This document shows, one piece after another, positions 1 to 6,650 of a DNA stretch of 24,678 bases; position 1 is the first letter of the stretch; each line of letters starts with the position of its first letter. Below the pieces are notes generated by a model. The model saw only the letters and a program-made list of their open reading frames with translations, ran no database searches and had not been told where the DNA came from. Made by a program: the position numbers and the translations under genes. This DNA comes from Pseudomonadota bacterium (GTDB lineage Bacteria; Pseudomonadota; Gammaproteobacteria; Halothiobacillales; Halothiobacillaceae), in NCBI GenBank assembly GCA_021795795.1, contig JAJYPA010000067.1:1-24678 (forward strand). Direction: 5' to 3'.

Positions 1-244
1 CGTACTGCTGCATATCATTTTGCACCGCCTGATGCATCGCCTGCATCAGCATCATGACCTGCTGCTGTTCCTGCTGGATAGTGAGGGCCAGTTCTTTGAG
101 ATCCAGAAGCCATTCGCGGGCATCGGTGCTGCCGCCGTCCGCGGCGGTTTTGAGCTTTCCGGCCAGCCCCTGAATGCCCTGAGTCACGCTTTGCCCTTCC
201 TGCTGAAGCTGGTTGTACTGCTGTTCCACGGTGGCGATGTCCAT
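1..244 (-). CDS. Gln-rich coiled-coil protein, partial (C-terminus off the left edge)
   Basis: This frame is open from an ATG at 244 to the left edge (81 codons, no stop), so the gene is cut by the window. A strong GAGGAG ribosome binding site lies 8-10 bases upstream of the ATG on the minus strand. The visible protein begins MDIATVEQQYNQLQQEGQ and is rich in Gln, Leu and Met, with long helical, probably coiled-coil, stretches such as TIQQEQQQVMMLMQAM. There is no signal peptide or membrane segment. I do not recognise a family. It follows the Imm-like and HU-like genes on the same strand with a gap of about 70 bases, so the three may form one leftward transcript. The other frames over this stretch look like shadows. 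Confidence 0.6.
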   Translation of the reverse strand, partial: MDIATVEQQYNQLQQEGQSVTQGIQGLAGKLKTAADGGSTDAREWLLDLKELALTIQQEQQQVMMLMQAMHQAVQNDMQQY

Positions 245-314
245 ATCTTTCTCCTCTCGGTGACAATTACAGTGTGGGCGCGATGCCGCAAGCATCGTTT
301 TGCCCTGATTGAGG

Positions 315-581
315 CTACCGCATCCAAGGTTCCCGCCTGGGTGACAGGTCCTCATCAAAACTTCCGTCATTCCCGGACATGACCGCCCAGATCAGAGCGG
401 CAATCCAGCCGAGGATGGTCCAGCCCAGCAGAAGATCCACCAGGGTGATGGCCATCCGGTGCGGACTGCCCATGCTCCAGGCCAACAGCGCGGGCAGCGC
501 ATATATCCCAAATCCCACGATGAATGCCACCATCAGTAAGGCCACGAATCCGCTGCGGCTGTCCGCGATCCAGTGAAGCAT
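315..581 (-). CDS. Superinfection-immunity (Imm) family small membrane protein
   Basis: The 88-residue protein has two hydrophobic segments, about residues 9-33 and 46-69. The second contains LLLGWTILGWIAALIWAV, and the first ends in YALPALLAW. This arrangement (ALPxxLAW, then a loop, then LLxGWTxxGWxxALxWA) is the signature of the small membrane family named after phage T4 Imm, which blocks DNA entry by a second phage. Bacterial members are common on mobile elements, and their substrate is usually unknown. The C-terminal tail is short and charged. It lies between the HU-like gene and the Gln-rich gene on the same strand. A role in excluding other phages or elements is inference from the family name; a general membrane function is equally possible. 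The upstream RBS is weak (AGGGAC). Confidence 0.72.
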   Translation of the reverse strand: MLHWIADSRSGFVALLMVAFIVGFGIYALPALLAWSMGSPHRMAITLVDLLLGWTILGWIAALIWAVMSGNDGSFDEDLSPRREPWMR

Positions 582-604
582 GAAGGTCTGTCCCTGAAGT
601 ATTC

Positions 605-889
605 CTAAGCAACGGCGTCAGCGATTTCCTTGGCCGTTTTGAACTTGACTGCTTTTTTGGCGGGAATCTGGATTTTCTGGCCATTGGCTGGATTGCGTCC
701 CATCCTGGCGGCGCGTTCCTGGACCGTGAAGACGCCAATGCCGGGCAGGGCAATACGCGCTTCCCGTTGCAAGCCATCGCGGAGCGTGTCCGCGAATATC
801 GTCAGAAAATGTTCGGGAAAATGTTCGGCGTCTTTCTTGGTCAGTGCACCATGGGCTGACATCGCCGTTACAAATTCTCCTTTGTTCAT
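605..889 (-). CDS. HU/IHF-family DNA-binding protein
   Basis: This 94-residue protein has the HU fold signature: an N-terminal helical half (MNKGEFVTAMSAHGALTKKDAE), then the beta-arm region IALPGIGVFTVQERAARMGRNPANGQ and the closing AKKAVKFKTAKEI. The GIGVF...R..RMGRNP..G pattern matches the HU/IHF DNA-binding arm, including the Pro that intercalates in family members. Length is normal for the family. The RBS GGGAGAAGG sits just upstream of the ATG. It is the first gene leftward of the divergent region shared with the relaxase operon, so it could bend oriT or the divergent promoters, as IHF and HU do in known relaxosomes. That role is inferred from position only. A minus-strand promoter candidate lies at 922-951. 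Confidence 0.88.
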   Translation of the reverse strand: MNKGEFVTAMSAHGALTKKDAEHFPEHFLTIFADTLRDGLQREARIALPGIGVFTVQERAARMGRNPANGQKIQIPAKKAVKFKTAKEIADAVA

Positions 890-921
890 TGCCTTCTCCC
901 ACTGTCAACAACGATGGCCGG

Positions 922-951
922 AGTATCGCAAGCACGCCAATAGTCTGTAAA
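922..951 (-). promoter_or_regulatory. Candidate sigma70-type promoter for the HU-like gene
   Basis: Read on the minus strand there is TTTACA, 18 bases, then GATACT, close to the -35/-10 consensus. The -10 box ends 32 bases before the ATG at 889. It is the only good match I found in this intergenic region for leftward transcription; it is a visual call only. Confidence 0.35.
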
Positions 952-992
952 GATGCGACTGCCGTATCCGTCGTTCAGCCCGTCAAAAACCC

Positions 993-1020
993 TCATCAGG
1001 TCCCCTCGCTCCCTATACCC
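993..1020 (+). promoter_or_regulatory. ATCAGGT regulatory motif, copy 1 (before mobC/relaxase)
   Basis: TCATCAGGTCCCC, then about 8 bases, then CCCTATACC. It fits the shared pattern [GC]ATCAGGT, spacer, CC..TA seen before other units. The GATC of most copies is CATC here. The ATG follows 33 bases later. Confidence 0.5.
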
Positions 1021-1053
1021 GGTAGGACTCACTACCTGAATCGGAAGGGACTT

Positions 1054-1410
1054 ATGCCCACGCAATACACCACCGTCCTTCGCCTCCGAATGCTGCCGGA
1101 GGACTATGCCGCCGTAAAAGCCAAGGCTGAGGCATACCGCCAGCCGTTATCGGCTTTCGCCCGGAATGCGATATGCGGCATTCCCATGGTCTGCCACCTG
1201 GATGAGGATGCCGTGGAGATGTTGGTCCGGCTGGGCGGACTGCTGTTGAAGCACAGCAAAGAGAGCGATCAGACAGGCTGGACGGTCACACAGCGCAATG
1301 AGTTTCTGGACCTGTCGTACAGGCTCCTGGGCATCGCCAGCCGGATTGAGGAATCGTTACCGGTAGACGATGGGGTTGCACCTGGCGATGGGGAGGACGC
1401 CCCATGCTAG
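1054..1410 (+). CDS. MobC/TraJ-like relaxosome accessory protein
   Basis: The 118-residue protein starts at the ATG at 1054, preceded by GGAAGGG; upstream in-frame ATGs lie in the control region and lack an RBS. The N-terminus (TTVLRLRMLPEDYAAVKAKA, then a helix ending LSAFARNAICG) has the short beta strand plus two helices expected of a ribbon-helix-helix DNA-binding domain, as in MobC and TraJ proteins that bind oriT and guide the relaxase. A helical C-terminal half follows (residues 50-105). The stop overlaps the relaxase start by 7 bases, so the two are translationally coupled, as usual for relaxase/accessory pairs. Its last codons (DDGVAPGDGED) are written by a degenerate copy of the 18-bp repeat found elsewhere. 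MobC and TraJ cannot be separated by eye. Confidence 0.78.
   Translation: MPTQYTTVLRLRMLPEDYAAVKAKAEAYRQPLSAFARNAICGIPMVCHLDEDAVEMLVRLGGLLLKHSKESDQTGWTVTQRNEFLDLSYRLLGIASRIEESLPVDDGVAPGDGEDAPC
1372..1392 (-). repeat. Degenerate copy of the 18-bp TTGCAGGGTGCAA repeat
   Basis: GGGGTTGCACCTGGCGATGGGG resembles the reverse complement of the repeat (GGGGTTGCACCCTGCAAGGG). It lies inside the 3' end of the mobC-like gene. The match is partial. Confidence 0.35.
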
Positions 1411-3302
1411 GCAAGGTCGGCAAGTCCCGTGTCGGAGCGAAAAGTGCCGGCAAGAGTCCGTTCGCGGACCTGGTGAATTACGTCGCCCGCGAGGCGGACG
1501 GCAAGGGCCGCGAGGTGGACAAGGAAGAAATGGGGGTCCTCAATCTGGACGCCGACGTGGAGAATCTGGATCTGGTCATCAAGCAAATGGACATGGCCGC
1601 CGCCAAGACCGCCAAAAACGGCAAGTTCAAGGGCGATCCGGTGTACCACCTGATTCTGTCCTGGCAGGAAGGCGACAAGCCCACGCCGAAGCAGGTGAAG
1701 GATTGCGTTCAGCACACTCTGAAGGCTCTGGGCATGGAGGACTGCCAGGCGGTCTGGGCGATCCATCACGACACCGACAATGACCATGTGCACATCGCCG
1801 TCAACCGGGTCCACCCGGAGAAAGGTATTGTCATGGGGCCGCCGCGCCGGGATTACCACGTCATCGACAAGGCGATGCGGGAGTTGGAGCTGATTCATGG
1901 TTTCCGGCGGGACAATGGTCCCTATGTGACGCTGGATACCGAGAACGGACCGCAGATCGTCCGCATGTCCCGCAAGGAACGCGCCGAGAAGGGTTTGCTC
2001 AAGCATGGCGATGAAATAGGTCCGCGCACCACGCAGGCAGCCAAGTCCGCTGAACGGAGCCAGGGCGCGCCGAGCTTTCAGGAATGGGCGCAAGGGGAAC
2101 CTGCGGTGACGTTGCGTGAGGCTTTGGAAGATCCAGACGCCACCTGGCGGAGCCTGCACGAGGCACTGGCCCCTTACGGGATACAGATCCAGACCAAAGG
2201 CACCGGCATGGTGGTGAGCACAACGCTGGAAAATGGCCGGGTTCTGGCCTGCCCGATCTCCAAGCTGGACCGGAACTTTACGAAGATGCGGCTGGAGCAG
2301 CGGCTGGGAGGCTTCGTCCCGCCCTCCCCTTCTTCTTCCCAAAACCCCGCCACCACCGCCGTCCGCAGGGCCACCTATGAGGGGTTCTTGCATAAAGCGC
2401 AATCCGGCCACGAGCAGGACGGACCCGTCCCGCACGATGGTGGAGACGGCCGACGCGCCAGGCGCCGCACCGAGCGGCAAAAGGCCCGCGAGGATCTGCA
2501 TACCCGGTATCAATTGGATCAACAGCGTATCAAGGACACCCGGCGGGATGCTCGCAAGGCGCTACTGGCACGGCAGAAAGTGGAACGTGAGGCCCAGCGG
2601 CAGGACCACAAAGGCCGCAAGTCCCTGTTCATCACGCGCAAGGTCGCCACCGGCATGGGCCGGCAGGCTGCAACTTCCTTGTGGGCGTATACAGCGGCCA
2701 GCGAGAAGGAAACCTTACAGAAGCAGCACCTCAAAGAGCGCCACGCCTTGCCGCGCACCATGGTCTGGCGCGATTGGCTGGAACAGCAGGCTGCACCACC
2801 GATCAACGATGAAGCCGCCAAGGCCGCCCTGCGAGGTATCCGGTATCGGGAGCGGCGAGATGACAACCAGAAGAAGAATGGCATCGAGGGCGAAGAACTG
2901 GATGCGCTCAAGCCCATCTTGTCCAGGCTGCATCATGAAATCGACCACCGCCGTCAGTTGATCCATTACCGCGATGCGCAAGGCCGTGATCTGTTCACCG
3001 ACACCGGCCCGCGTATCGATGTCCATGATCGGGCCGAATCCACCGTGGAAGCCGCTCTGCGCATTGCCGCGCAGAAGTATGGCGCGGTGGACATTACCGG
3101 CAGCACCGCGTTCCGGGAGCAGGTCGCCCGCGCTGCCGCCCGACTGGGCATCGAGGTCCGGGATATCGATCTGCAAAAGGTCTGGCAGATGGAGCGAGAG
3201 GTGACACAGCCGAAACAGCCACAGCGTGGGGACGAGGCGCGGAGACCGGAAAGGACAAACCGCTCTGCCCCACAGCAAGAGAGGCCTGACAAGGAGCGTT
3301 GA
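1404..3302 (+). CDS. traI: MOBP-family conjugative relaxase (TraI/VirD2-like) with LPD7-like C-terminus
   Basis: This 632-residue protein would cut oriT and carry the transferred strand. Motif I is SPFADLVNYV, with Tyr26 the likely nucleophile. Motif III is HHDTDNDHVHIAVNRVHP (about residues 120-137), the HxDxDNxHxH metal-binding signature of MOBP relaxases. After the relaxase domain (to about 200) come a linker region, a strongly charged helical part (about 360-500, with WRDWLEQQ), and a C-terminal module of about 90 residues (YRDAQGRDLFTDTGPRIDVH through DLQKVWQMER) that looks like the LPD7 polyvalent-protein domain. That module recurs in the protein at 10361-12259. RP4 TraI is somewhat longer. 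The ATG overlaps the mobC-like stop. No helicase or primase motifs are seen. The tail is basic and Pro/Gln-rich. Confidence 0.9.
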   Translation: MLGKVGKSRVGAKSAGKSPFADLVNYVAREADGKGREVDKEEMGVLNLDADVENLDLVIKQMDMAAAKTAKNGKFKGDPVYHLILSWQEGDKPTPKQVKDCVQHTLKALGMEDCQAVWAIHHDTDNDHVHIAVNRVHPEKGIVMGPPRRDYHVIDKAMRELELIHGFRRDNGPYVTLDTENGPQIVRMSRKERAEKGLLKHGDEIGPRTTQAAKSAERSQGAPSFQEWAQGEPAVTLREALEDPDATWRSLHEALAPYGIQIQTKGTGMVVSTTLENGRVLACPISKLDRNFTKMRLEQRLGGFVPPSPSSSQNPATTAVRRATYEGFLHKAQSGHEQDGPVPHDGGDGRRARRRTERQKAREDLHTRYQLDQQRIKDTRRDARKALLARQKVEREAQRQDHKGRKSLFITRKVATGMGRQAATSLWAYTAASEKETLQKQHLKERHALPRTMVWRDWLEQQAAPPINDEAAKAALRGIRYRERRDDNQKKNGIEGEELDALKPILSRLHHEIDHRRQLIHYRDAQGRDLFTDTGPRIDVHDRAESTVEAALRIAAQKYGAVDITGSTAFREQVARAAARLGIEVRDIDLQKVWQMEREVTQPKQPQRGDEARRPERTNRSAPQQERPDKER

Positions 3303-3311
3303 CAATGGAAT

Positions 3312-3332
3312 GGGGTTGCACCCTGCAAGGGG
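3312..3332 (-). repeat. TTGCAGGGTGCAA repeat, reverse orientation
   Basis: GGGGTTGCACCCTGCAAGGG plus one G is an exact reverse complement of the unit seen at 6293, 9315 and 13217. It lies 9 bases after the relaxase stop. The core TTGCA-ccc-TGCAA is itself an inverted repeat. Confidence 0.8.
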
Positions 3333-3421
3333 TTTCGCCAAGCGGGCAAGTGGCCTCGTAACATCCGCAGCCGGGCATGGATGCTTTTTCATCGTTTTCC
3401 CATCCAGGGCCTGACCGACTC

Positions 3422-3446
3422 GCCGCCGCAAGCGGCCTTTTCTTTT
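3422..3446 (+). terminator. Rho-independent terminator after the relaxase unit
   Basis: GCCGC-CGCAA-GCGGC stem-loop followed by CCTTTTCTTTT. The same structure with nearly the same flank (CAGGGC.TGACCGACTC before it) recurs at 23040 after the prepilin-like gene. Confidence 0.6.
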
Positions 3447-3483
3447 CCCACCACCCCCTCACCACAAACCGCCATTCCAAACC

Positions 3484-3512
3484 GCGATCAGGTTCACCGG
3501 CGTCCGTACACA
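3484..3512 (+). promoter_or_regulatory. ATCAGGT regulatory motif, copy 2 (before the toprim gene)
   Basis: GCGATCAGGTTCACC, short spacer, GTCCGTACACA. A C-rich block (TTTTCCCACCACCCCCTCACCAC, 3444-3465) precedes it, as at other copies. The gene starts at 3541. Confidence 0.6.
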
Positions 3513-3540
3513 AGGCAGGACTACTTATCGGAGACCTGCC

Positions 3541-4983
3541 ATGTCGTTCAATTCAAATTCAGCCATCGATACCGACACCCTAACCCGTATTCCCTTACCC
3601 GCCATTCTGGCCGACCACGGTTACGGCATCCAGCAGACCGGTCCCGGACGCTTTGCCGCGGAAAGCGCGGACCATGCCGAACGTCTCAGCATTTCCCGGT
3701 TGCCCGATGGCAAGTGGCTCTACCGCGATCAGAATCACGCCGCGAACAAGGGCAACGCCATCAACTTCCTGCAGGCGCATGGAGCTTCCGGCTTCCGTGA
3801 AGCCGCCGATGCCCTTTCACCATACCTGCAAACAGAGAAGTCCACGGCCGCCACCGCGCTATTGAATGACCTGGATCACCGCTACCAGGATGCCGGGCGC
3901 GATGAGTTACAGCGGTTCAACACCGAGATCCCGCTGAACCGCTTCGTGGAGGCCCACGGCTGGACGCTGGACGACAAGGAATCGACGCGCACCTGGGAGA
4001 AGTATCGCAGCCCGGCGGGAGATTCCATCGTCATCAGTCCCGACAAGAATTTCTACTTTCACCAGCAGAACAAGGATCAGGACAAGGGCGGGGTCATTCA
4101 ATTTACGCAGGCCCATGTGTTGAACAATGGCTCCCTGGGCGAGGTCCGCAAGTATCTCCGGGACTTCGCTGGCGACCAGCGGCCTGAGTGGAAAATGCAG
4201 GCACAACAGCGCAGCGCCGACGTGGTGAAGCTTCCGCAGATCGAGGACCGCAAGGCAGAATGGAAGGAGTTATCCCCGCTCTCTCCCAAGTCCTCCCACT
4301 ACCTGACCGCACTTCGCGGGCTGGAGCCGGAAACCCTGGCGGCTTACGGCAAAAGCATCCGCACCGACATTCATCAGATCGAAAGTGGCGGCACCCGGCA
4401 GGGCGGCGAATTGCACAATGTCGCCTTCGCCCATGTCGCCATCGACAAGGACAATCAGCCGGTCATCGCGGGCTGGGAGAAGAAAGGCCCCGGTAAGAAC
4501 AAGACGTTCAACGGCTTCCATGGCCATCGCGGAATCGCCGTTTTCAAGCATAAGGACTTTGACAATGCCGATGAATGCGGCCCCGACGGCATTGGATTTT
4601 GCCAGAAGATGATCCTCTGTGAATCGTCCATTGACGCGCTCTCGAAGGCGCAGATGGACGGGCGCCATCCCGGAGATGTCTATGTCTCCATCGGCGGCAC
4701 CCCGTCAGCCGCCGCCGAAAAATCCTTGTCCGCGCTGATCCGCAAAAATGAGCCGCAGGAGGTGGTGCTGGCCTTCGACAATGACGATGCCGGGCGCGGA
4801 TTCGCTGTCCACATGGAGCGTTATCTGGCGAGTGAGAACCAGAAGTTCCATATGCCCATGATCAACACTCGCCTGGAGTTTCCACCCAAGGGTTTTAAGG
4901 ATTACAACGACATGATCCGTTCCAAAACACCAGAGCGGACGCAGCCACAAACCCGTGAAGCCGACGTCGGGATTGGGGGATGA
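3541..4983 (+). CDS. Toprim-domain protein with DUF3991-like/primase-like N-terminus
   Basis: The 480-residue protein has two related N-terminal segments. One (about 10-100) runs from IPLPAILADHGY through ERLSISRLPDGKWLYRDQ to NKGNAINFLQAHG; the second (about 125-215) reads LNRFVEAHGW ... GGVIQFTQAHV. Both resemble DnaG-type zinc-finger and DUF3991 units, although no full set of Cys/His ligands is evident. A toprim domain follows: the glutamate motif ILCESSIDALS (near residue 360) and AFDNDDAGRG (near 412) are the conserved acidic centres of DnaG primases and topoisomerases. Relatives are common on conjugative elements, and priming or nicking of the transferred strand is the likely role. It starts right after copy 2 of the control motif and ends 3 bases before the methyltransferase, so they are one operon. 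Confidence 0.82.
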   Translation: MSFNSNSAIDTDTLTRIPLPAILADHGYGIQQTGPGRFAAESADHAERLSISRLPDGKWLYRDQNHAANKGNAINFLQAHGASGFREAADALSPYLQTEKSTAATALLNDLDHRYQDAGRDELQRFNTEIPLNRFVEAHGWTLDDKESTRTWEKYRSPAGDSIVISPDKNFYFHQQNKDQDKGGVIQFTQAHVLNNGSLGEVRKYLRDFAGDQRPEWKMQAQQRSADVVKLPQIEDRKAEWKELSPLSPKSSHYLTALRGLEPETLAAYGKSIRTDIHQIESGGTRQGGELHNVAFAHVAIDKDNQPVIAGWEKKGPGKNKTFNGFHGHRGIAVFKHKDFDNADECGPDGIGFCQKMILCESSIDALSKAQMDGRHPGDVYVSIGGTPSAAAEKSLSALIRKNEPQEVVLAFDNDDAGRGFAVHMERYLASENQKFHMPMINTRLEFPPKGFKDYNDMIRSKTPERTQPQTREADVGIGG

Positions 4984-4986
4984 GAC

Positions 4987-5946
4987 ATGGACGCATGCAC
5001 CGTAAACCGTCCCCTTTCGAGTTTTCGAAATGCCACCCCGTTTCCCTGGCTTGGTGGTAAATCGCGGATGGTGAACACCATCCTCCCTCTCCTGCCATCC
5101 CACGCCACTTACGTGGAGCCATTTTCCGGCGCGGCGAACATACTTCTAGCCAAGAAACCCTCTCAGGTTGAAGTGCTCAACGACGCGTGCGGTCTTCTGG
5201 TGAATTTCTTCCGCGTCCTGCAAGACCCCGCCCAGAGATTGGCACTTCTGGACCGGCTGCAATGGACCCCCTACGCCCGCATGGAATACGCTCGCGCGCT
5301 GGAGCATCTGGACGATCCCGATCCGGTGATGAAAGCCTGGGCGTTCTTCACCGCTCAGTGCCAGGGGATATCCGGCAGCGGCTCCCTGGGCGGGCGGAAC
5401 GCGAACAACTGGGGTTATTCCCGGACCGTTGATCAGGCTCAGTCTTTTCGCGGGCACGTCGAGAAACTGCCCGCCATCGCCCAACGGCTGCTGGAGGTGC
5501 ATATTGAGCACGGCGACGGCGTTGGGGTGATTCGGCGTTGGGATGCGCCGGACACACTGTTTTACGTTGATCCGCCCTACGCGGACTCCACGCGGACCAA
5601 TAAATCCGGACGCGCATCTTATCATCGCGAGATCGACGATGATGGGCAGCAGACGCTGGTGGACGCACTGCTTCGTCTCCAGGGCGGCGCCATTCTCTCG
5701 GGTTACCGCACACCCCTCTACCAGCCTCTGGAAGACGCGGGATGGGAGCGCCGGGAGTTCGCCGTGGATCTCTCCGCCGCCGCGCGGGTCAGGACCTTTG
5801 ATCCCATGAGCGCCGCCAGTAAGGAGAAGCGCAAACGCATCGAATGCCTCTGGCTGTCGCCGGATGTGGCTGCTGCTGCTGCAAAAAGCGAACAGCAAGG
5901 CGGTCTGTTTGAGGCATTTTCCGGCGAAAGGGTCGGTACGCCATGA
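4987..5946 (+). CDS. Dam-type (D12 class) adenine-specific DNA methyltransferase
   Basis: This 319-residue enzyme would transfer a methyl group from S-adenosylmethionine to adenine N6. The cofactor-binding region is PFPWLGGKSRMVNTILPLLP followed by YVEPFSGAANILL (residues 18-55). The catalytic motif is DTLFYVDPPYADST (DPPY near residues 194-197). This order, with the FxGxG-type motif before DPPY, is that of the D12/Dam family. A TAASKEKRKRIECLWLS-like C-terminal block is also typical; here it reads SAASKEKRKRIECLWLS. The recognition sequence cannot be read from the protein, although GATC is the usual target of Dam proteins. No restriction nuclease is next to it, so protection of the element or gene control is more likely than a complete restriction system. 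It overlaps the next small gene by 4 bases. Confidence 0.87.
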   Translation: MDACTVNRPLSSFRNATPFPWLGGKSRMVNTILPLLPSHATYVEPFSGAANILLAKKPSQVEVLNDACGLLVNFFRVLQDPAQRLALLDRLQWTPYARMEYARALEHLDDPDPVMKAWAFFTAQCQGISGSGSLGGRNANNWGYSRTVDQAQSFRGHVEKLPAIAQRLLEVHIEHGDGVGVIRRWDAPDTLFYVDPPYADSTRTNKSGRASYHREIDDDGQQTLVDALLRLQGGAILSGYRTPLYQPLEDAGWERREFAVDLSAAARVRTFDPMSAASKEKRKRIECLWLSPDVAAAAAKSEQQGGLFEAFSGERVGTP

Positions 5947-6077
5947 AAAAGACCACGCTCATCCTTCTCCTGGTTTCACTCTTGTCCGGTTGCGCAGGGT
6001 ATGACGCCCAATATCCGCTGTGTTCCGTGCTGCCTACTGGATCATCGGGGTGCCCACCATCCCAAAAAGGAGCCTGA
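5943..6077 (+). CDS. Small predicted lipoprotein (44 residues)
   Basis: The ATG overlaps the methyltransferase stop (ATGA), pointing to translational coupling. The product opens MKKTTLILLLVSLLSGCAGY: a charged N-terminus, a short hydrophobic stretch and a lipobox LLSG-C with Cys17 as the acylated residue. That leaves a mature peptide of only 28 residues with two more Cys and many Pro, Gly and Ser. Such tiny lipoproteins occur in conjugation regions; the entry-exclusion protein TrbK of RP4 is one of similar size, but I see no sequence similarity that would justify that name. Function unknown. An AAGGAG site inside its last codons serves the next ORF. Confidence 0.62.
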   Translation: MKKTTLILLLVSLLSGCAGYDAQYPLCSVLPTGSSGCPPSQKGA

Positions 6078-6078
6078 T

Positions 6079-6264
6079 ATGCTCAAGGTTGTCGGTGTTT
6101 ATTGGAGAAAATCACCCGATGGATCATGGAAGTCACGCTGTCCCACGAGACCCGCTGGCCGCGCACCGAGCGTTTTGATGAATTATTGCCGTACCGAATG
6201 TCAGAGGCGACGGGAAATAACGTGTCGCTTCCAAATCCCAGCCAAGCATATGATCAAGTGGTGA
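6079..6264 (+). CDS. Doubtful small ORF, possibly a frameshifted gene remnant
   Basis: An ATG at 6079 follows a near-ideal AAAGGAG with 7 bases of spacing, which argues for translation. The first 20 residues (MLKVVGVYWRKSPDGSWKSR) look natural, but the rest of the 61 residues is Arg/Cys-rich and looks out of frame. The neighbouring frame (from ATG 6126) reads HETRWPRTERFDELLPYRMSEATGNN, which looks more like protein, but then runs through the repeat and control module without a natural end. The simplest reading is a small gene with a frameshift near 6120-6150, or two overlapping small ORFs. I recognise no family. It ends inside the left arm of the inverted repeat at 6258. Confidence 0.3.
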   Translation: MLKVVGVYWRKSPDGSWKSRCPTRPAGRAPSVLMNYCRTECQRRREITCRFQIPAKHMIKW

Positions 6265-6345
6265 TGGGGTGGCAGGAGAATCAAAGCACCCGCCCTTGCA
6301 GGGTGCAACCCCCCTTTTCTCTTTTCCCATCACCCGTCACCACAC
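6258..6345 (+). repeat. Imperfect inverted-repeat module before the zincin region
   Basis: Left arm GTGGTGATGGGGT (6258-6270) pairs with the right arm TTTTCCCATCACCCGTCACCAC (6322-6343) across a loop holding one TTGCAGGGTGCAA repeat. The right arm and the next 45 bases are almost identical to 10242-10309. Confidence 0.55.
6293..6314 (+). repeat. TTGCAGGGTGCAA repeat
   Basis: CCCTTGCAGGGTGCAACCCC plus two C, a perfect copy, centred in the loop of the inverted-repeat module. Confidence 0.85.
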
Positions 6346-6359
6346 ACCTCAGGCCAATC

Positions 6360-6389
6360 GGGATCAGGTTCCGACCTGCCGGGTACACC
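6360..6389 (+). promoter_or_regulatory. ATCAGGT regulatory motif, copy 3 (before the truncated zincin copy)
   Basis: GGATCAGGTTCCGACC, then GGGTACACC. The segment CAGGT-tccg-ACCTG can also form a hairpin. It is followed by CATAGGAACCACTCTATGGAGG, which is duplicated at 6624-6645. Confidence 0.6.
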
Positions 6390-6415
6390 ATAGGAACCAC
6401 TCTATGGAGGCCGAC

Positions 6416-6628
6416 ATGGCGACCACAAAGACTGAAATAATCGAGGCGCTGTTGCAGCGCATGGACGATGCCGTGGCGAGCGGCACGAGCCTTCCCTGGC
6501 AAAAGCCTTGGGAGCCGAAGTTAGGCGATCTGTCCGCGCCACAGAACCCCACTACGGAAAGGCTCTGTAGTCCGCCCACCACCCTGAAAAAACCCGCATC
6601 AGGTCCAACCCAGCCGGATATCTCATAG
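6416..6628 (+). pseudogene. Truncated duplicate of the ArdC-like gene's 5' end
   Basis: This ORF (70 residues from the ATG after GGAGG) repeats the start of the next gene: MATTKTEIIEALLQRMDDAV against MATTKNEMLDALLQRMDAAL, LPWQKPWEPK against LPWQGPWDPK, and SAPQNPTTERL against SAPHNPTTERL. After about residue 54 the similarity stops and the frame runs into the second copy's control motif. The leader (CATAGGAACCACTCTATGGAGGCCGA) is duplicated too, so the event copied promoter, leader and first about 160 coding bases. The copies have diverged by many substitutions, so the duplication is not recent. It could still be translated as a short peptide covering the start of the ssDNA-binding domain. 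Confidence 0.75.
6596..6624 (+). promoter_or_regulatory. ATCAGGT regulatory motif, copy 4 (before the full zincin gene)
   Basis: GCATCAGGTCCAACCC, then GCCGGATATC. GATC is replaced by CATC. It lies inside the end of the truncated copy's ORF, 27 bases before the GGAGG-ATG of the full gene. Confidence 0.55.
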
Positions 6629-6650
6629 GAACCACTCTATGGAGGCCGAT

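Larger units (their letters stand above)
890..1053. other. Divergent intergenic region, candidate oriT
   Basis: This 164-base region separates the leftward HU-like gene from the rightward mobC/relaxase pair, the usual place for the origin of transfer of MOBP systems. It holds the leftward promoter candidate, the first copy of the ATCAGGT motif (993-1020), and a short inverted repeat, GGTAG-GACTCA-CTACC, at 1021-1036. I see no match to the RP4 nick sequence (ATCCTGC), so the nick site is not identified. The assignment rests on position. Confidence 0.4.

Noticed and set aside
281..301. CGATGC-CGCAA-GCATCG hairpin followed by TTTT
   Set aside because: It would terminate plus-strand transcription, but no plus-strand gene enters from the left in this window; its role cannot be supported.
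844..1053. Upstream start for the mobC-like gene
   Set aside because: The extension crosses the control motif and the HU-gene start region and has no RBS; the ATG at 1054 has GGAAGGG.
1407..2522. Minus-strand 371-residue open frame
   Set aside because: It lies wholly inside the relaxase gene, which has clear catalytic motifs in order. Composition is that of a GC-rich antisense shadow, with no RBS or family signature.
3861..3900. CAGGAT as a possible RP4-like nick site
   Set aside because: It lies inside the toprim gene without flanking inverted repeats and is likely chance.
5146..5898. Minus-strand 250-residue open frame
   Set aside because: It is antisense to the adenine methyltransferase, whose motifs are unmistakable.
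6360..6389. Riboswitch or T-box reading of the motif because of the CAGGT-tccg-ACCTG hairpin
   Set aside because: Only this copy can form the hairpin; the other ten cannot, so it is not a conserved structure.
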